The position numbers and the translations under genes are program-made. A stretch of DNA of 64,000 nt from Chromohalobacter nigrandesensis (GTDB lineage Bacteria; Pseudomonadota; Gammaproteobacteria; Pseudomonadales; Halomonadaceae), in assembly GCF_023061285.1 (NCBI RefSeq), contig NZ_JAKGAM010000013.1, forward strand, positions 49,579-113,578, given 5' to 3'. The notes below the pieces were generated by a model. It did not search any database and had not been told where the DNA came from. It saw only the letters and a list, made by a program, of their open reading frames with translations. Positions 15,555-23,369 of this stretch are shown one piece after another (position 1 is the stretch's first letter; each line of letters begins with the position of its first letter).

Positions 15555-17993
15555 ATGATACCGCTAAACTTAATCAAAGAGTTTGCTTCCTGCCGTACCG
15601 ATAGGGAAGCTATCGCTGATCAACAACATAGCCTTACATGGCAGGAATACCATGATAAGGTAGAAATAATGTTTAGAAATATGCACAACACTTTTAATAT
15701 TTATAAAATTAGAAGCATTTGCTACATTTCACCAAACAGGAGCGAGCTTTTCATCCTTGCTGCAGCTGCGGCCACATTTAAAATACCTTTTGTCGGTATT
15801 GATTACACCCAGAAACCGGAGAACATCAAGCACATGCTCGATGTTTCAGATTGCGGCTTGATCGTTATATCCTCTTCGTTTTTCCTCGAAGAAGGAATTG
15901 ACATTCGAAGCATTATCGATCTTGCCCCAATCATTGACCTTGATAATGGCCTCAAGGCAGCAACTCATTATTCTCGACTGGAAGAGCTTGACTCTACTAC
16001 CGAGCCTGATATAGGCCAGAGAGCATTCAAGGCCATATCATTCACTTCCGGCACCTCAGGACCTCCCAAAGCCGCAGTTCGTTATGCTTCCTTTGATGCC
16101 AGGCGTTTCAATTATTTCAAAAGTCGATACGGGTTCAGTTCCGAAGATAAATATATGCTGGCTATGCCCATGTACCATGCTGCTGGAAATGGTTGGGCCA
16201 GACTTTTTATGAGCTTGGGCGCAACGGTCATCATTGCTAAGCCACATGATACGAAGGATATGGTCCGGCTGATAAAAAGCGAGAAAATTACAGCCAGCTC
16301 TATGACACCGCCACTGCTTTTAGAGGTCATCTCTCATGCCAACGGTCAGGAGCATATCTTTAAACAAAATTCACTGCGATTTTTGCTTGTCGGCGGAAAA
16401 AACTTCCCTATAAAGCTAAAGCTAGATGCTCTGCACATCCTTGGGCCAGTAGTCTACGAATATTATGGTACTACCGAAACTGGCGTTAACACTATCGCTG
16501 AGCCTCACGACATTATGAAGCAGCCCACTAGTGTGGGGAAACCATATAATGGCAACAAGCTTCTCATTCTTGACGAGAAGGGTCATAAGATCGCTGATGG
16601 TGAAATTGGTCGCGTTGCAATTTCGAGCTATATGAACATGGATGAGTACCACAATATACCACATGATATTGTTGAATATGGTGGAGATAAATATTTACTG
16701 ACTGCTGAATCCGGGTATATCCAGGGCGGGTTGTTATACCTAATGAATCGAGCACAAAATGCTAAAGGTTTGAAAATTTATGAAACCGAAAACGCGATAA
16801 ACAAACACCCCGGAGTCAGGGATTTGGCAATAGTGCCGACTGACGCCAATAACGGCAAGGTCATATGCGGAATAGTGGCTTCTAATCATGCTGATGGAAT
16901 GAAGCCTGAAATTTATGATCTTGCTAAAAAGGAGATGAAAAAAAGAAAAATGAAATGCATCAAAATTCAGTTTCTCAAAAATATCCCCTATTCCCCTTCA
17001 GGAAAAGTTAGGGTGGAAGAACTGAAAAGCATGCTTACTAATGACCGTTATATCAGCAACGATCTAAAACACCCCGGAGTGATAGTGGGCATTCTATGTC
17101 TTTTGCTAACAACTTTATCATGGGGCGGCATGTTCCCTATCGCAAAGAGTGCATTATTATCAATGGACGCTGTACATATCAGCCTGATCAGATATGGCGT
17201 AGCATCCTTGATCCTCCTGATACTGCTAGCAGCAAAAGAAGGCATCTCAGCACTCAACCCCGGACGTCAGGTTCTCAAACTTTATGCTTTCGGATCGCTC
17301 GGATTTGCTGGCTTCAGTATATTGGCTTTTGCTGGCCTAGCTCATACGAAACCACAGCACGGGGCGATTATCATGGCCCTCATGCCTCTTATCTCAGTGA
17401 TAATGGTTTGGGTACTAAAAAAACAAAAGCCTTCAAACTTTACATTTGGAAGCATCTTTTTTGCACTTCTCGGTGTCGTACTGGTAGTCAGTAAAGGCAG
17501 CATTACGTCATTGGCAGGAGGAGCCCTACTACCTAACTTAGTAATTTTGCTAGGTGCTTTTTGCTGGGTTACTTATACAATCGGCGCATCATATATAGAA
17601 GATTTCTCCTCGCTACGCTATACGGCCATTTCGGCAGGACTTGGCAGCATTACCATAGGGGTCATCTGCTTACTTACCAATATGGCAGGCGTCACTCATA
17701 TGCCCTCCGCTTCTATTCTTGTAGAAAACATTCTGGAGTTAAGTTATTTGGTAGTGTTCGCTGGGGTAGTGGCTGTATTTTCTTGGAATCATGGCATCAA
17801 GACCGTTGGGCCGGTGAATGGAGTGTTGTTCATCAATCTGGTTCCAATTACTGCATTTGCGATAGCGTTCTTCAGCGGTGATAGCATTGTTCCTGAAGAA
17901 ATATTTGGATCTGCTCTGGTGATCCTGTCCCTCATTGCAAACAATATGTATACTCGAGATTGGTTCAACTTCAAGAACAAACTGGCCTATTAA
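15555..17993 (+). CDS. AMP-forming ligase fused to an EamA (DMT) transporter
   Basis: 812 residues in one uninterrupted frame. Residues about 1-495 are an ANL-superfamily adenylating enzyme: FTSGTSGPPKAAV (A3) at 163-175, YEYYGTTETG (A5) at 301-310, a degenerate hinge region around NRAQNAKGLKI (A8), and the catalytic lysine in PYSPSGKVRVEEL (A10, Lys484). Residues about 507-805 are an EamA/DMT permease with about ten helices, in two repeats starting GILCLLLTTLSWGGMFPIA and LVILLGAFCWVTYTIGA. No carrier-protein domain separates them. ATGGAGTAAAAT precedes the ATG. A soluble ligase joined to a ten-helix exporter suggests coupled synthesis and export of an acyl or aminoacyl product. I know of no characterised enzyme of this form. 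Confidence 0.85.
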   Translation: MIPLNLIKEFASCRTDREAIADQQHSLTWQEYHDKVEIMFRNMHNTFNIYKIRSICYISPNRSELFILAAAAATFKIPFVGIDYTQKPENIKHMLDVSDCGLIVISSSFFLEEGIDIRSIIDLAPIIDLDNGLKAATHYSRLEELDSTTEPDIGQRAFKAISFTSGTSGPPKAAVRYASFDARRFNYFKSRYGFSSEDKYMLAMPMYHAAGNGWARLFMSLGATVIIAKPHDTKDMVRLIKSEKITASSMTPPLLLEVISHANGQEHIFKQNSLRFLLVGGKNFPIKLKLDALHILGPVVYEYYGTTETGVNTIAEPHDIMKQPTSVGKPYNGNKLLILDEKGHKIADGEIGRVAISSYMNMDEYHNIPHDIVEYGGDKYLLTAESGYIQGGLLYLMNRAQNAKGLKIYETENAINKHPGVRDLAIVPTDANNGKVICGIVASNHADGMKPEIYDLAKKEMKKRKMKCIKIQFLKNIPYSPSGKVRVEELKSMLTNDRYISNDLKHPGVIVGILCLLLTTLSWGGMFPIAKSALLSMDAVHISLIRYGVASLILLILLAAKEGISALNPGRQVLKLYAFGSLGFAGFSILAFAGLAHTKPQHGAIIMALMPLISVIMVWVLKKQKPSNFTFGSIFFALLGVVLVVSKGSITSLAGGALLPNLVILLGAFCWVTYTIGASYIEDFSSLRYTAISAGLGSITIGVICLLTNMAGVTHMPSASILVENILELSYLVVFAGVVAVFSWNHGIKTVGPVNGVLFINLVPITAFAIAFFSGDSIVPEEIFGSALVILSLIANNMYTRDWFNFKNKLAY

Positions 17994-18005
17994 ATTTTTA
18001 CTAGC

Positions 18006-18045
18006 ACGGTCTGGCCATCTCCGGATTGCTAGACCGTTTGTTTTA
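18006..18045 (+). terminator. Rho-independent terminator after the ligase-EamA gene
   Basis: ACGGTCTGGC (18006-18015) pairs with GCTAGACCGT (18028-18037) with one G-U pair, followed by TTGTTTTATATTT. It lies between two convergent genes and fits best as a plus-strand terminator. Confidence 0.75.
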
Positions 18046-18049
18046 TATT

Positions 18050-18946
18050 TCATTGACTGTATTTCTCAAAAACACTCGCCAGCTCCTCAATTATCAGCCT
18101 TACAGCAGTGAGTTCATAGCTTTGTTTCTTAGTGACCAACCAGATGTCTTTAGAAAATTCAGGCTCTTCAGATGATTTACAAAGCTCTGTATTTTCGATC
18201 ATGAAGTCCGGCAACAATACCACTCCGTATCCCGCGATCGCAGCTGACCGCTGAACAACAGATGAATTTGACTGGAAACTAACTCTTTCCAGCCCAACCG
18301 TTTTCAACAAATGCTTTACTTCCTGCAGCTGCCACATTTCTTCATTAAATGTTATCGCAGAAACAGCCTTTCCCTCCTTCATTTCACGAATGACGACTTC
18401 TGTCCCACAAAGATAGTAATTCAACCTCCCCAGCTTTAACTTAAAAGTATTTTCTTCATCTGATTGTGTATTACTCAGGCGTATTGCTATATCGGCCTCT
18501 CGCTTTGGAATGCTGATATTGCGATCAGTCACTTGAATATCGTAGATCAGGCTACTGTATTTCTCCTGAAGACTTCTCAACCCCGGGGCGACTATTTGAT
18601 AAGCCAATGATTGTATTGTTGAAATTCTTATTTTCTTTTGTATCACATCTTCCGCACTCAGATCCTCCACAAGCTGTTCAGCTGTATCGTGCATAGCCTG
18701 CACTTTCTCATATAGCTTTCGGCCATGCTTTGTGAGAACAAAGCCTTCAGAATTCCTTACAAACAACTCCTTATGAAGTGTCTCTTCCAATTTTTCTAGC
18801 CTTCTAGACACAGTCATATAACTAACATTCAGCTTTTTAGCTGCTGAGGTCATTGATTCACTGTCTGCAAGCGCATAGAAAAAACGTAGGTCATCCCAAT
18901 TTAGCCTTTGCTTTATCTTCTTCAAAACTGTTTGTGAGTTACACAT
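18050..18946 (-). CDS. LysR-family transcriptional regulator
   Basis: 298 residues. The N-terminal helix-turn-helix reads LRFFYALADSESMTSAAKKL then NVSYMTVSRRLEKLEETL, followed by the linker helix and a two-lobed effector domain (TIQSLAYQIVAPGLRSL, then ADIAIRLSNT, and AAIAGYGVVLLPDFM). It resembles the group whose members regulate adjacent catabolic genes. It is convergent with the ligase-EamA gene and divergent from the cysteine hydrolase across about 70 bases, which is where its binding site should lie. AT-rich like its neighbours, so it probably moved with the cluster. The inducer may be a product or substrate of the decarboxylase or ligase. Confidence 0.9.
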   Translation of the reverse strand: MCNSQTVLKKIKQRLNWDDLRFFYALADSESMTSAAKKLNVSYMTVSRRLEKLEETLHKELFVRNSEGFVLTKHGRKLYEKVQAMHDTAEQLVEDLSAEDVIQKKIRISTIQSLAYQIVAPGLRSLQEKYSSLIYDIQVTDRNISIPKREADIAIRLSNTQSDEENTFKLKLGRLNYYLCGTEVVIREMKEGKAVSAITFNEEMWQLQEVKHLLKTVGLERVSFQSNSSVVQRSAAIAGYGVVLLPDFMIENTELCKSSEEPEFSKDIWLVTKKQSYELTAVRLIIEELASVFEKYSQ

Positions 18947-19016
18947 AATTTTAAATTTACCTCTAAGTCAGAATTGTTCATCTTTAGCGTGCCTTTCAAA
19001 CTACGGGTAGCGAAAA

Positions 19017-19619
19017 ATGACTATACCAATGACCTTGCTTGACATGGCTGGTGCCCCAAATGAAGTCGCTGACTGGAAGAAGTGTGCGCTCGTCCTGATT
19101 GATTATCAGAATGAGTATCTGGATGGTGCATTGCCCCTGAAAACTGCCGGCGAAGAGGCCCTTCAAAATGCTAAGCTTTTGCTTGACAAGGCACGGCAAG
19201 AAGGAGCACCTGTTTTCCATGTTGTTCAACATGGAAAACCTAAAGGCAAGATTTTCGATCCGCTTACCGATAAAGTTTCGATCCTGAGCCCCCTCGCCCC
19301 CTTTTCGAATGAGAAGATCATCGAAAAAGCACACCCGAACTCTTTTCATAACACCCCTCTCAAGGAGTTGTTGCTTCTAGCAAATACACAGCAGGTAGTT
19401 TTCGCTGGTTTTATGAGTCACATGTGTGTGAGTGCCAGTGTTAGAGCTTCCCTTGATCTAGGGTTCAAAAATTTTGTTTGCCATGACGCCTGCGCAACGA
19501 GAGAACTCCCAAGCCATAATGGTTCGATTATTTCTTCTGAGCTCTTGCACGACGCTGCAATGGCTGCACTCAAGGACCGATTCGCAACTATAGTTTCAAC
19601 ACAAGATCTCACTTCTTAA
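19017..19619 (+). CDS. Isochorismatase-family cysteine hydrolase
   Basis: 200 residues. The catalytic triad of the family is visible: Asp29 in LVLIDYQNEYL, Lys104 in IIEKAHPNSFHNT, and Cys137 in FAGFMSHMCVSASVRASLD. The cis-peptide GFMSHMC motif agrees with amidases and isochorismatase-like hydrolases. Neither isochorismate nor a specific amide can be assigned. Ribosome binding site is weak (CGGGTAGCG), and a second in-frame ATG lies at 19029. Divergent from the LysR gene and AT-rich, it looks like part of the same transferred cluster, where it could split an amide or remove a toxic intermediate. Confidence 0.85.
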   Translation: MTIPMTLLDMAGAPNEVADWKKCALVLIDYQNEYLDGALPLKTAGEEALQNAKLLLDKARQEGAPVFHVVQHGKPKGKIFDPLTDKVSILSPLAPFSNEKIIEKAHPNSFHNTPLKELLLLANTQQVVFAGFMSHMCVSASVRASLDLGFKNFVCHDACATRELPSHNGSIISSELLHDAAMAALKDRFATIVSTQDLTS

Positions 19620-19632
19620 TCCAGTGCATCAA

Positions 19633-19659
19633 AAAAGGTCTATGCAAAATAGGCCTTTT
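19633..19659 (+). terminator. Terminator hairpin after the cysteine hydrolase
   Basis: AAAAGGTCTAT (19633-19643) pairs with ATAGGCCTTTT (19649-19659) with one G-U pair. A rich A/T-flanked stem placed 14 bases after the stop codon; probably bidirectional in design. Confidence 0.65.
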
Positions 19660-19750
19660 AACTGTACCACATACTGCCCTGTATTGCATTAGGCATAGTT
19701 TATAGAGATAAGCCATTGATACAAATAACTTTTACAAGGGAAAAGGTCTA

Positions 19751-19972
19751 TTGCCTCAAGGCGGTCGACCCAGAAAACTCGGCGAATCCAAAAGCCTGCT
19801 ACGCCAGCTTGTTGTAGAGTATTTACTGGCGATACTCAGCGGGCACACAGGTGCCTTTTGCCGGCGCACAGCCCTCTCCGTACATCACATGGCTATACGC
19901 AGACGCTTGGAAGAAATGGGCGTTCGGTGTAAACGTGCAGCAACGCTCCTGCCGACCCCGCATGAGCCATAA
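19751..19972 (+). pseudogene. Fragment resembling an IS630-type transposase N-terminus
   Basis: A 73-codon frame reads PQGGRPRKLGESKSLLRQLV and then ALSVHHMAIRRRLEEMGVRC, the GRP...L linker followed by a second helix-turn-helix typical of the DNA-binding half of IS630-like transposases. No catalytic domain follows and there is no flanking terminal repeat that I can pair. It may equally be a diverged fragment of another helix-turn-helix protein. Confidence 0.35.
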
Positions 19973-20022
19973 CACCGTTATGGCTATCAATCAGCCCCCC
20001 CGTCTCAACGACCAGGACAGCA

Positions 20023-20112
20023 CTATCCCAGCTCACGAACCGCCGCTGACGCGCTCTTGCCGTAATTAAGGTAGAGCGCCACTGCCCTTATGCGATCTTC
20101 ATACGGATACAT
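20023..20112 (-). pseudogene. Truncated IS3-type orfA (transposase N-terminus)
   Basis: ATG at 20112 opens a frame reading MYPYEDRIRAVALYLNYGKS and ASAAVRELG before stopping, the start of IS3-family OrfA helix-turn-helix proteins (RAVALYLNYGKSASAAVRELG pattern), cut after 29 residues. A likely element end lies just outside: GTCCGCATTGGGGATGCGGAC is a near-perfect hairpin at 20142-20162. The rest of the element is missing, so this is a relic. Confidence 0.55.
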
Positions 20113-20141
20113 GAAATCCCCCCGATGTAGACCAAGTTTTC

Positions 20142-20162
20142 GTCCGCATCCCCAATGCGGAC
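20142..20162. repeat. Hairpin at the end of the IS3-like relic
   Basis: GTCCGCAT-CCCCA-ATGCGGAC on the plus strand gives an 8-bp perfect stem with a 5-base loop, about 30 bases upstream of the OrfA start. It coincides with the point where the LysR-like fragment begins, which fits an insertion boundary. Confidence 0.5.
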
Positions 20163-20456
20163 AACCTTCATTGGCGTTGACAACGGAAGCGGCGATCAAC
20201 GACATGGGCGTGGTTCTGGGACGCTACACCCTGGCTGGAGCGAGGCGACTTGGTCACGCTCGCCAAGCAATGGTCCAGAATGCCGAAACGCCACTATCTT
20301 GTTCGTTCGCGACACCGCCCCATACATTCCTATTTTCCAGGATTTCGGCAATGGCTCCATGACGAAGTCCAGCGCGACCGAGCCGATGCAGCGATTTCAC
20401 CCGGAAACCCTATCAAGCTGTCGATCATGCAAGACTCTTCCATCAATAGAAGGTGA
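20163..20456 (+). pseudogene. Fragment of a LysR-type regulator (C-terminal effector domain), frameshifted
   Basis: In one frame the translation reads LTTEAAINDMGVVLGRYTLA and in another, farther on, MPKRHYLVRSRHRPIHSYF and FRQWLHDEVQRD, which are the closing elements of a LysR effector domain (AAIxGMGVALGR; W..L..E). At least one frameshift separates them and no DNA-binding domain precedes them. The 5' boundary coincides with the IS3-like end at 20142-20162, suggesting disruption by that element. Confidence 0.5.
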
Positions 20457-20500
20457 AGAGACACGGCGGCTGCTTAGGTGGAGTGCCGCATTTGTTCCTA

Positions 20501-20525
20501 GGTAGGAGTCTTTCAGTCTCCTACC
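20501..20525. repeat. Small hairpin before IS30 copy 2
   Basis: GGTAGGAG (20501-20508) pairs with CTCCTACC (20518-20525) around a 9-base loop. It has no T-run. It lies 25 bases before the start of the IS30-type copy. Confidence 0.4.
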
Positions 20526-20549
20526 CAATTACCTGCCCCCCTGGGGCTT

Positions 20550-21682
20550 GGCCGCAAATTCTGAATGCAACACCTGACCCAACCGGTAAGGTGTTGACCC
20601 TATGTCATATTCTGAACTTTGCATTGAAGAACGTACCACTATCCAGGCCAGCCTCGCACAAGGCTTGAGCATCAGGAAGGTCGCGGCTCTGCTCGAACGA
20701 TCCCCAGCGACGATCAGTCGAGAGATACGGCGCAATGGATCGTCCGATGGACGGTATCGCGCGCCACACGCGCAACAGCGTCGTCATGACCGTCGAGGCG
20801 TTTGTCGACCAAGGCGCGAACTGCTTCCAGGCAGCCCTCGATTCGCCCTGATTCAGCACATGCTTCGTCGGCGCTTGTCTCTCGAACAGATCAGCGGCAA
20901 GCTCAAGCATATGAATATCCCTGACCTTCGAGACGCCTACGTCTGCCGAGAAACCATCTACAGCGCCATCTACGCGTTGCCCGTCGGTGAGCTGAGAAAG
21001 GAAATGATCCATTGTTTGCGGCAAGGAAAAACGACCCGCAAGCCGCGTCGTGGCCAGGTTGACCGGCGCAACCAGATTCCGGATATGGTGAGCATTCACC
21101 TCCGTCCTCCAGAGGTGGAGAAACGTGAGTTTCCTGGCCACTGGGAGGGCAACCTGATCAAGGGCATGAACAATGCATCGGCTGTCGGCACCCTTGTCGA
21201 ACTCAAGAGCGGTTACCTGATCCTGGCGAAGATGAACGATGCGACCGCCACCTCTGCGGTAGAAGGCTTCAGCGCTGCGCTGAATCGCATGCCGTTGGTG
21301 TCAACGCCAATGAAGGTTGGCCGCACGGAAGAGCCTGACGTATGACCAGGGACGTGAGATGACGCAGCACTCCAAGGTCACCTAGAATACCGGTGTCGCC
21401 ACCATCTACTTCTGTAACCCGCACAGCCCATGGCAGAGGGGGCCAAGCGGCTGTCCGCCCCCTCAATATCAATGGCCTCATACGGCAGTACTTGCCGAAG
21501 GGAACGGATCTATCGGTCTATAACCAGCAAGAACTGGATGAGATTACGCTTGAGCTGAACATTCGCCCGCGAAAGCGCTTCGACTTCAAGTGCCCTATTG
21601 AAGTGATGAACGAGCAGATGGCGAAGTACCATGAGGCTCCATCATCGACACATTGACGGTGTTGCACTCAGAACCTGCATCC
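20550..21682 (+). mobile_element. IS30-type insertion sequence, copy 2 (inactive)
   Basis: About 1.13 kb. The left end GGCCGCAAATTCTGAATGCA matches copy 1, and the right end, read inward, is GGATGCAGGTTCTGAGTGCA. TTCTGARTGCAACACC is shared by the two ends. The transposase inside is broken. The element lies 68 bases beyond the end of gajB, so the Gabija operon is flanked by dead mobile DNA. Confidence 0.75.
20602..21656 (+). pseudogene. IS30-family transposase, frameshifted
   Basis: MSYSELCIEERTTIQ starts at 20602 with the IS30 helix-turn-helix (LSIRKVAALLERSPATISRE) and continues in frame to about 21300. Then the frame breaks, and the C-terminal part resumes as PRKRFDFKCPIEVMNEQM in another frame up to 21656. 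The first catalytic Asp is replaced by Asn (HWEGNLI; copy 1 has WEGDLV) and the other catalytic blocks are lost or shifted. It cannot be active. Reading copy 1 and copy 2 together gives a near-complete ancestral protein. Confidence 0.8.
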
Positions 21683-21749
21683 GCCAACCCCGACAAAAGC
21701 CTGGCTTTTAAGATACTAATTTACCTAATATGTCTTTTAATCTTCGTCA

Positions 21750-23369
21750 TTATTTGTAAAGACCTTCAAGCTGAGGAAGTTTTAAAAAAAGAGACGGCGA
21801 AGAATTTTTGAAGCTACCATTTCTATTTTGTCGATATTGTGATCTAACTAATATGCAGCAATTTTCTGCACGCGTGATACCGACATAATGCAAGTTAATC
21901 TCTTGCCCGTAGCTTGGATAAGTAGGGTTTTCCCAATCATTATCAACCACCTTCTGAAAAGGAAAAGACCATTCTTCTAGGTCGAAATGGAACACCACCT
22001 TAAATTCCAGCCCCTTTGACTTATGCAGCGTCATCACTTGCACTTCGTTTTTATCCAAGGGCATGAATTGATATTTTGAATCCTCATTAACTATTACTTC
22101 TACTGCTTTATCCTCGTCTAAAGTGCGTTCCTCGCCTGCTAAATAAGCAACTTCTCTAAAGCTATCAATGACCTCTTCTGATGTTTTGCCTTCTCGCAAT
22201 TGCAAAATGCTTCCCCGGATTTTTTTTAACCCTATATCACTCACCACTGTAGGAGATAATACCTTTTCTATGAGCTCCTGAGCAGTTTCAATTGCACCAT
22301 ACTTGAATGACAAGAGTTCTTTATAGAGATCAGCGCATTGTGTACCCATATCGTCGAGCGGGGTATTAGTGTAAGCTCTATGCTTGACAGTTAGGCCAGA
22401 AGCCAATAATTTCAGCGACTTATCCTTTCTAACAAGCAGTGCAAAATCTGATGCGGCTTCAACTCCCCAAGCCCCCTGTTCCAACCAACTCGAAATCCAT
22501 TCAGAGATAGCTGCACCAATGTCAGTTAAGTTACCATTTAAATTGCGCCTAAAAATACGGATCTCATCACAGTTTACTATCTCTGCCTCAGGATGGAGTA
22601 GCTTTGTCGCATAATTATTTATTGAGGTATGGCATCTATGATTTACATCTATCTCAAAGTGCTTGAATAATTTAGCATCCTTAACAAGCTCTTCTAACAA
22701 CCCAGAATCTCCTCCCCGGAACTCATATATTGATTGAGCTTTGTCACCAACAGCCGTGGCCACCAACCCCAATTCAAAAAGCTTTAAGAACAGCTGATGT
22801 TGAGCTAAAGAAGAGTCTTGATATTCGTCAATGAAAACATGCGAGTATCTAGCCTTTATATATCTACGCGCTGCATAGGACTCGTTTAGTATGTATAGCG
22901 CTAGACCTGAGAATGAAGCCATCCACAAGTAGCCTTCGTCATAAAGAGATTTGAAACCTTTGTCTCTTTCTATGCTTTCTAAATCTGGAGATTTATAGTC
23001 ATCGAGAAAAAAACTCTTATGGAAAGGGCTAAGACCTTTGATTACCTCTCGATCTACGACTTTACCCTCCCAAACTCGAGGCAAGAACGGAAGGATCAAT
23101 TCTTTATAGCAAAAGCTGTCAATAGTCCCAAAAAAACTTTGTTTTATATCATGTGCTCCAGACACACATCTCTTTTTAAGCTCTATGCTTGCTTTGTTGG
23201 TAAAGGTGATAGCTACTACACCTTTATGTGAGGGTAACTCAGAAGTTATGGCTGTTATTTTGTTCTGTATCACAGTTGTCTTACCGCTTCCAGGGCAAGC
23301 AGTTATAACCATATTGCCCGGATAGTTTGTTGCGGCTTTTTGCTGGGTTGTGGGGTTGAATACACTCAT
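21750..23369 (-). CDS. gajB: Gabija protein GajB, UvrD-like helicase
   Basis: 539 residues of a UvrD/Rep-type superfamily 1 helicase: Walker A ACPGSGKTT at 24-32, VVAITFTNKASIELKKR (motif Ia), IDEYQDSS at 180-187, GDKAQSIYEFRG at 208-219, and later MTLHKSKGLEFKVV and YVGITRAENC. Its start overlaps the gajA stop by four bases (ATGA). Together the OLD nuclease and this helicase make the two-gene Gabija antiphage system, in which GajB senses DNA ends or nucleotide status and activates the GajA nuclease. Somewhat longer than the founding GajB. AT-rich against the core genome. Confidence 0.85.
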   Translation of the reverse strand: MSVFNPTTQQKAATNYPGNMVITACPGSGKTTVIQNKITAITSELPSHKGVVAITFTNKASIELKKRCVSGAHDIKQSFFGTIDSFCYKELILPFLPRVWEGKVVDREVIKGLSPFHKSFFLDDYKSPDLESIERDKGFKSLYDEGYLWMASFSGLALYILNESYAARRYIKARYSHVFIDEYQDSSLAQHQLFLKLFELGLVATAVGDKAQSIYEFRGGDSGLLEELVKDAKLFKHFEIDVNHRCHTSINNYATKLLHPEAEIVNCDEIRIFRRNLNGNLTDIGAAISEWISSWLEQGAWGVEAASDFALLVRKDKSLKLLASGLTVKHRAYTNTPLDDMGTQCADLYKELLSFKYGAIETAQELIEKVLSPTVVSDIGLKKIRGSILQLREGKTSEEVIDSFREVAYLAGEERTLDEDKAVEVIVNEDSKYQFMPLDKNEVQVMTLHKSKGLEFKVVFHFDLEEWSFPFQKVVDNDWENPTYPSYGQEINLHYVGITRAENCCILVRSQYRQNRNGSFKNSSPSLFLKLPQLEGLYK

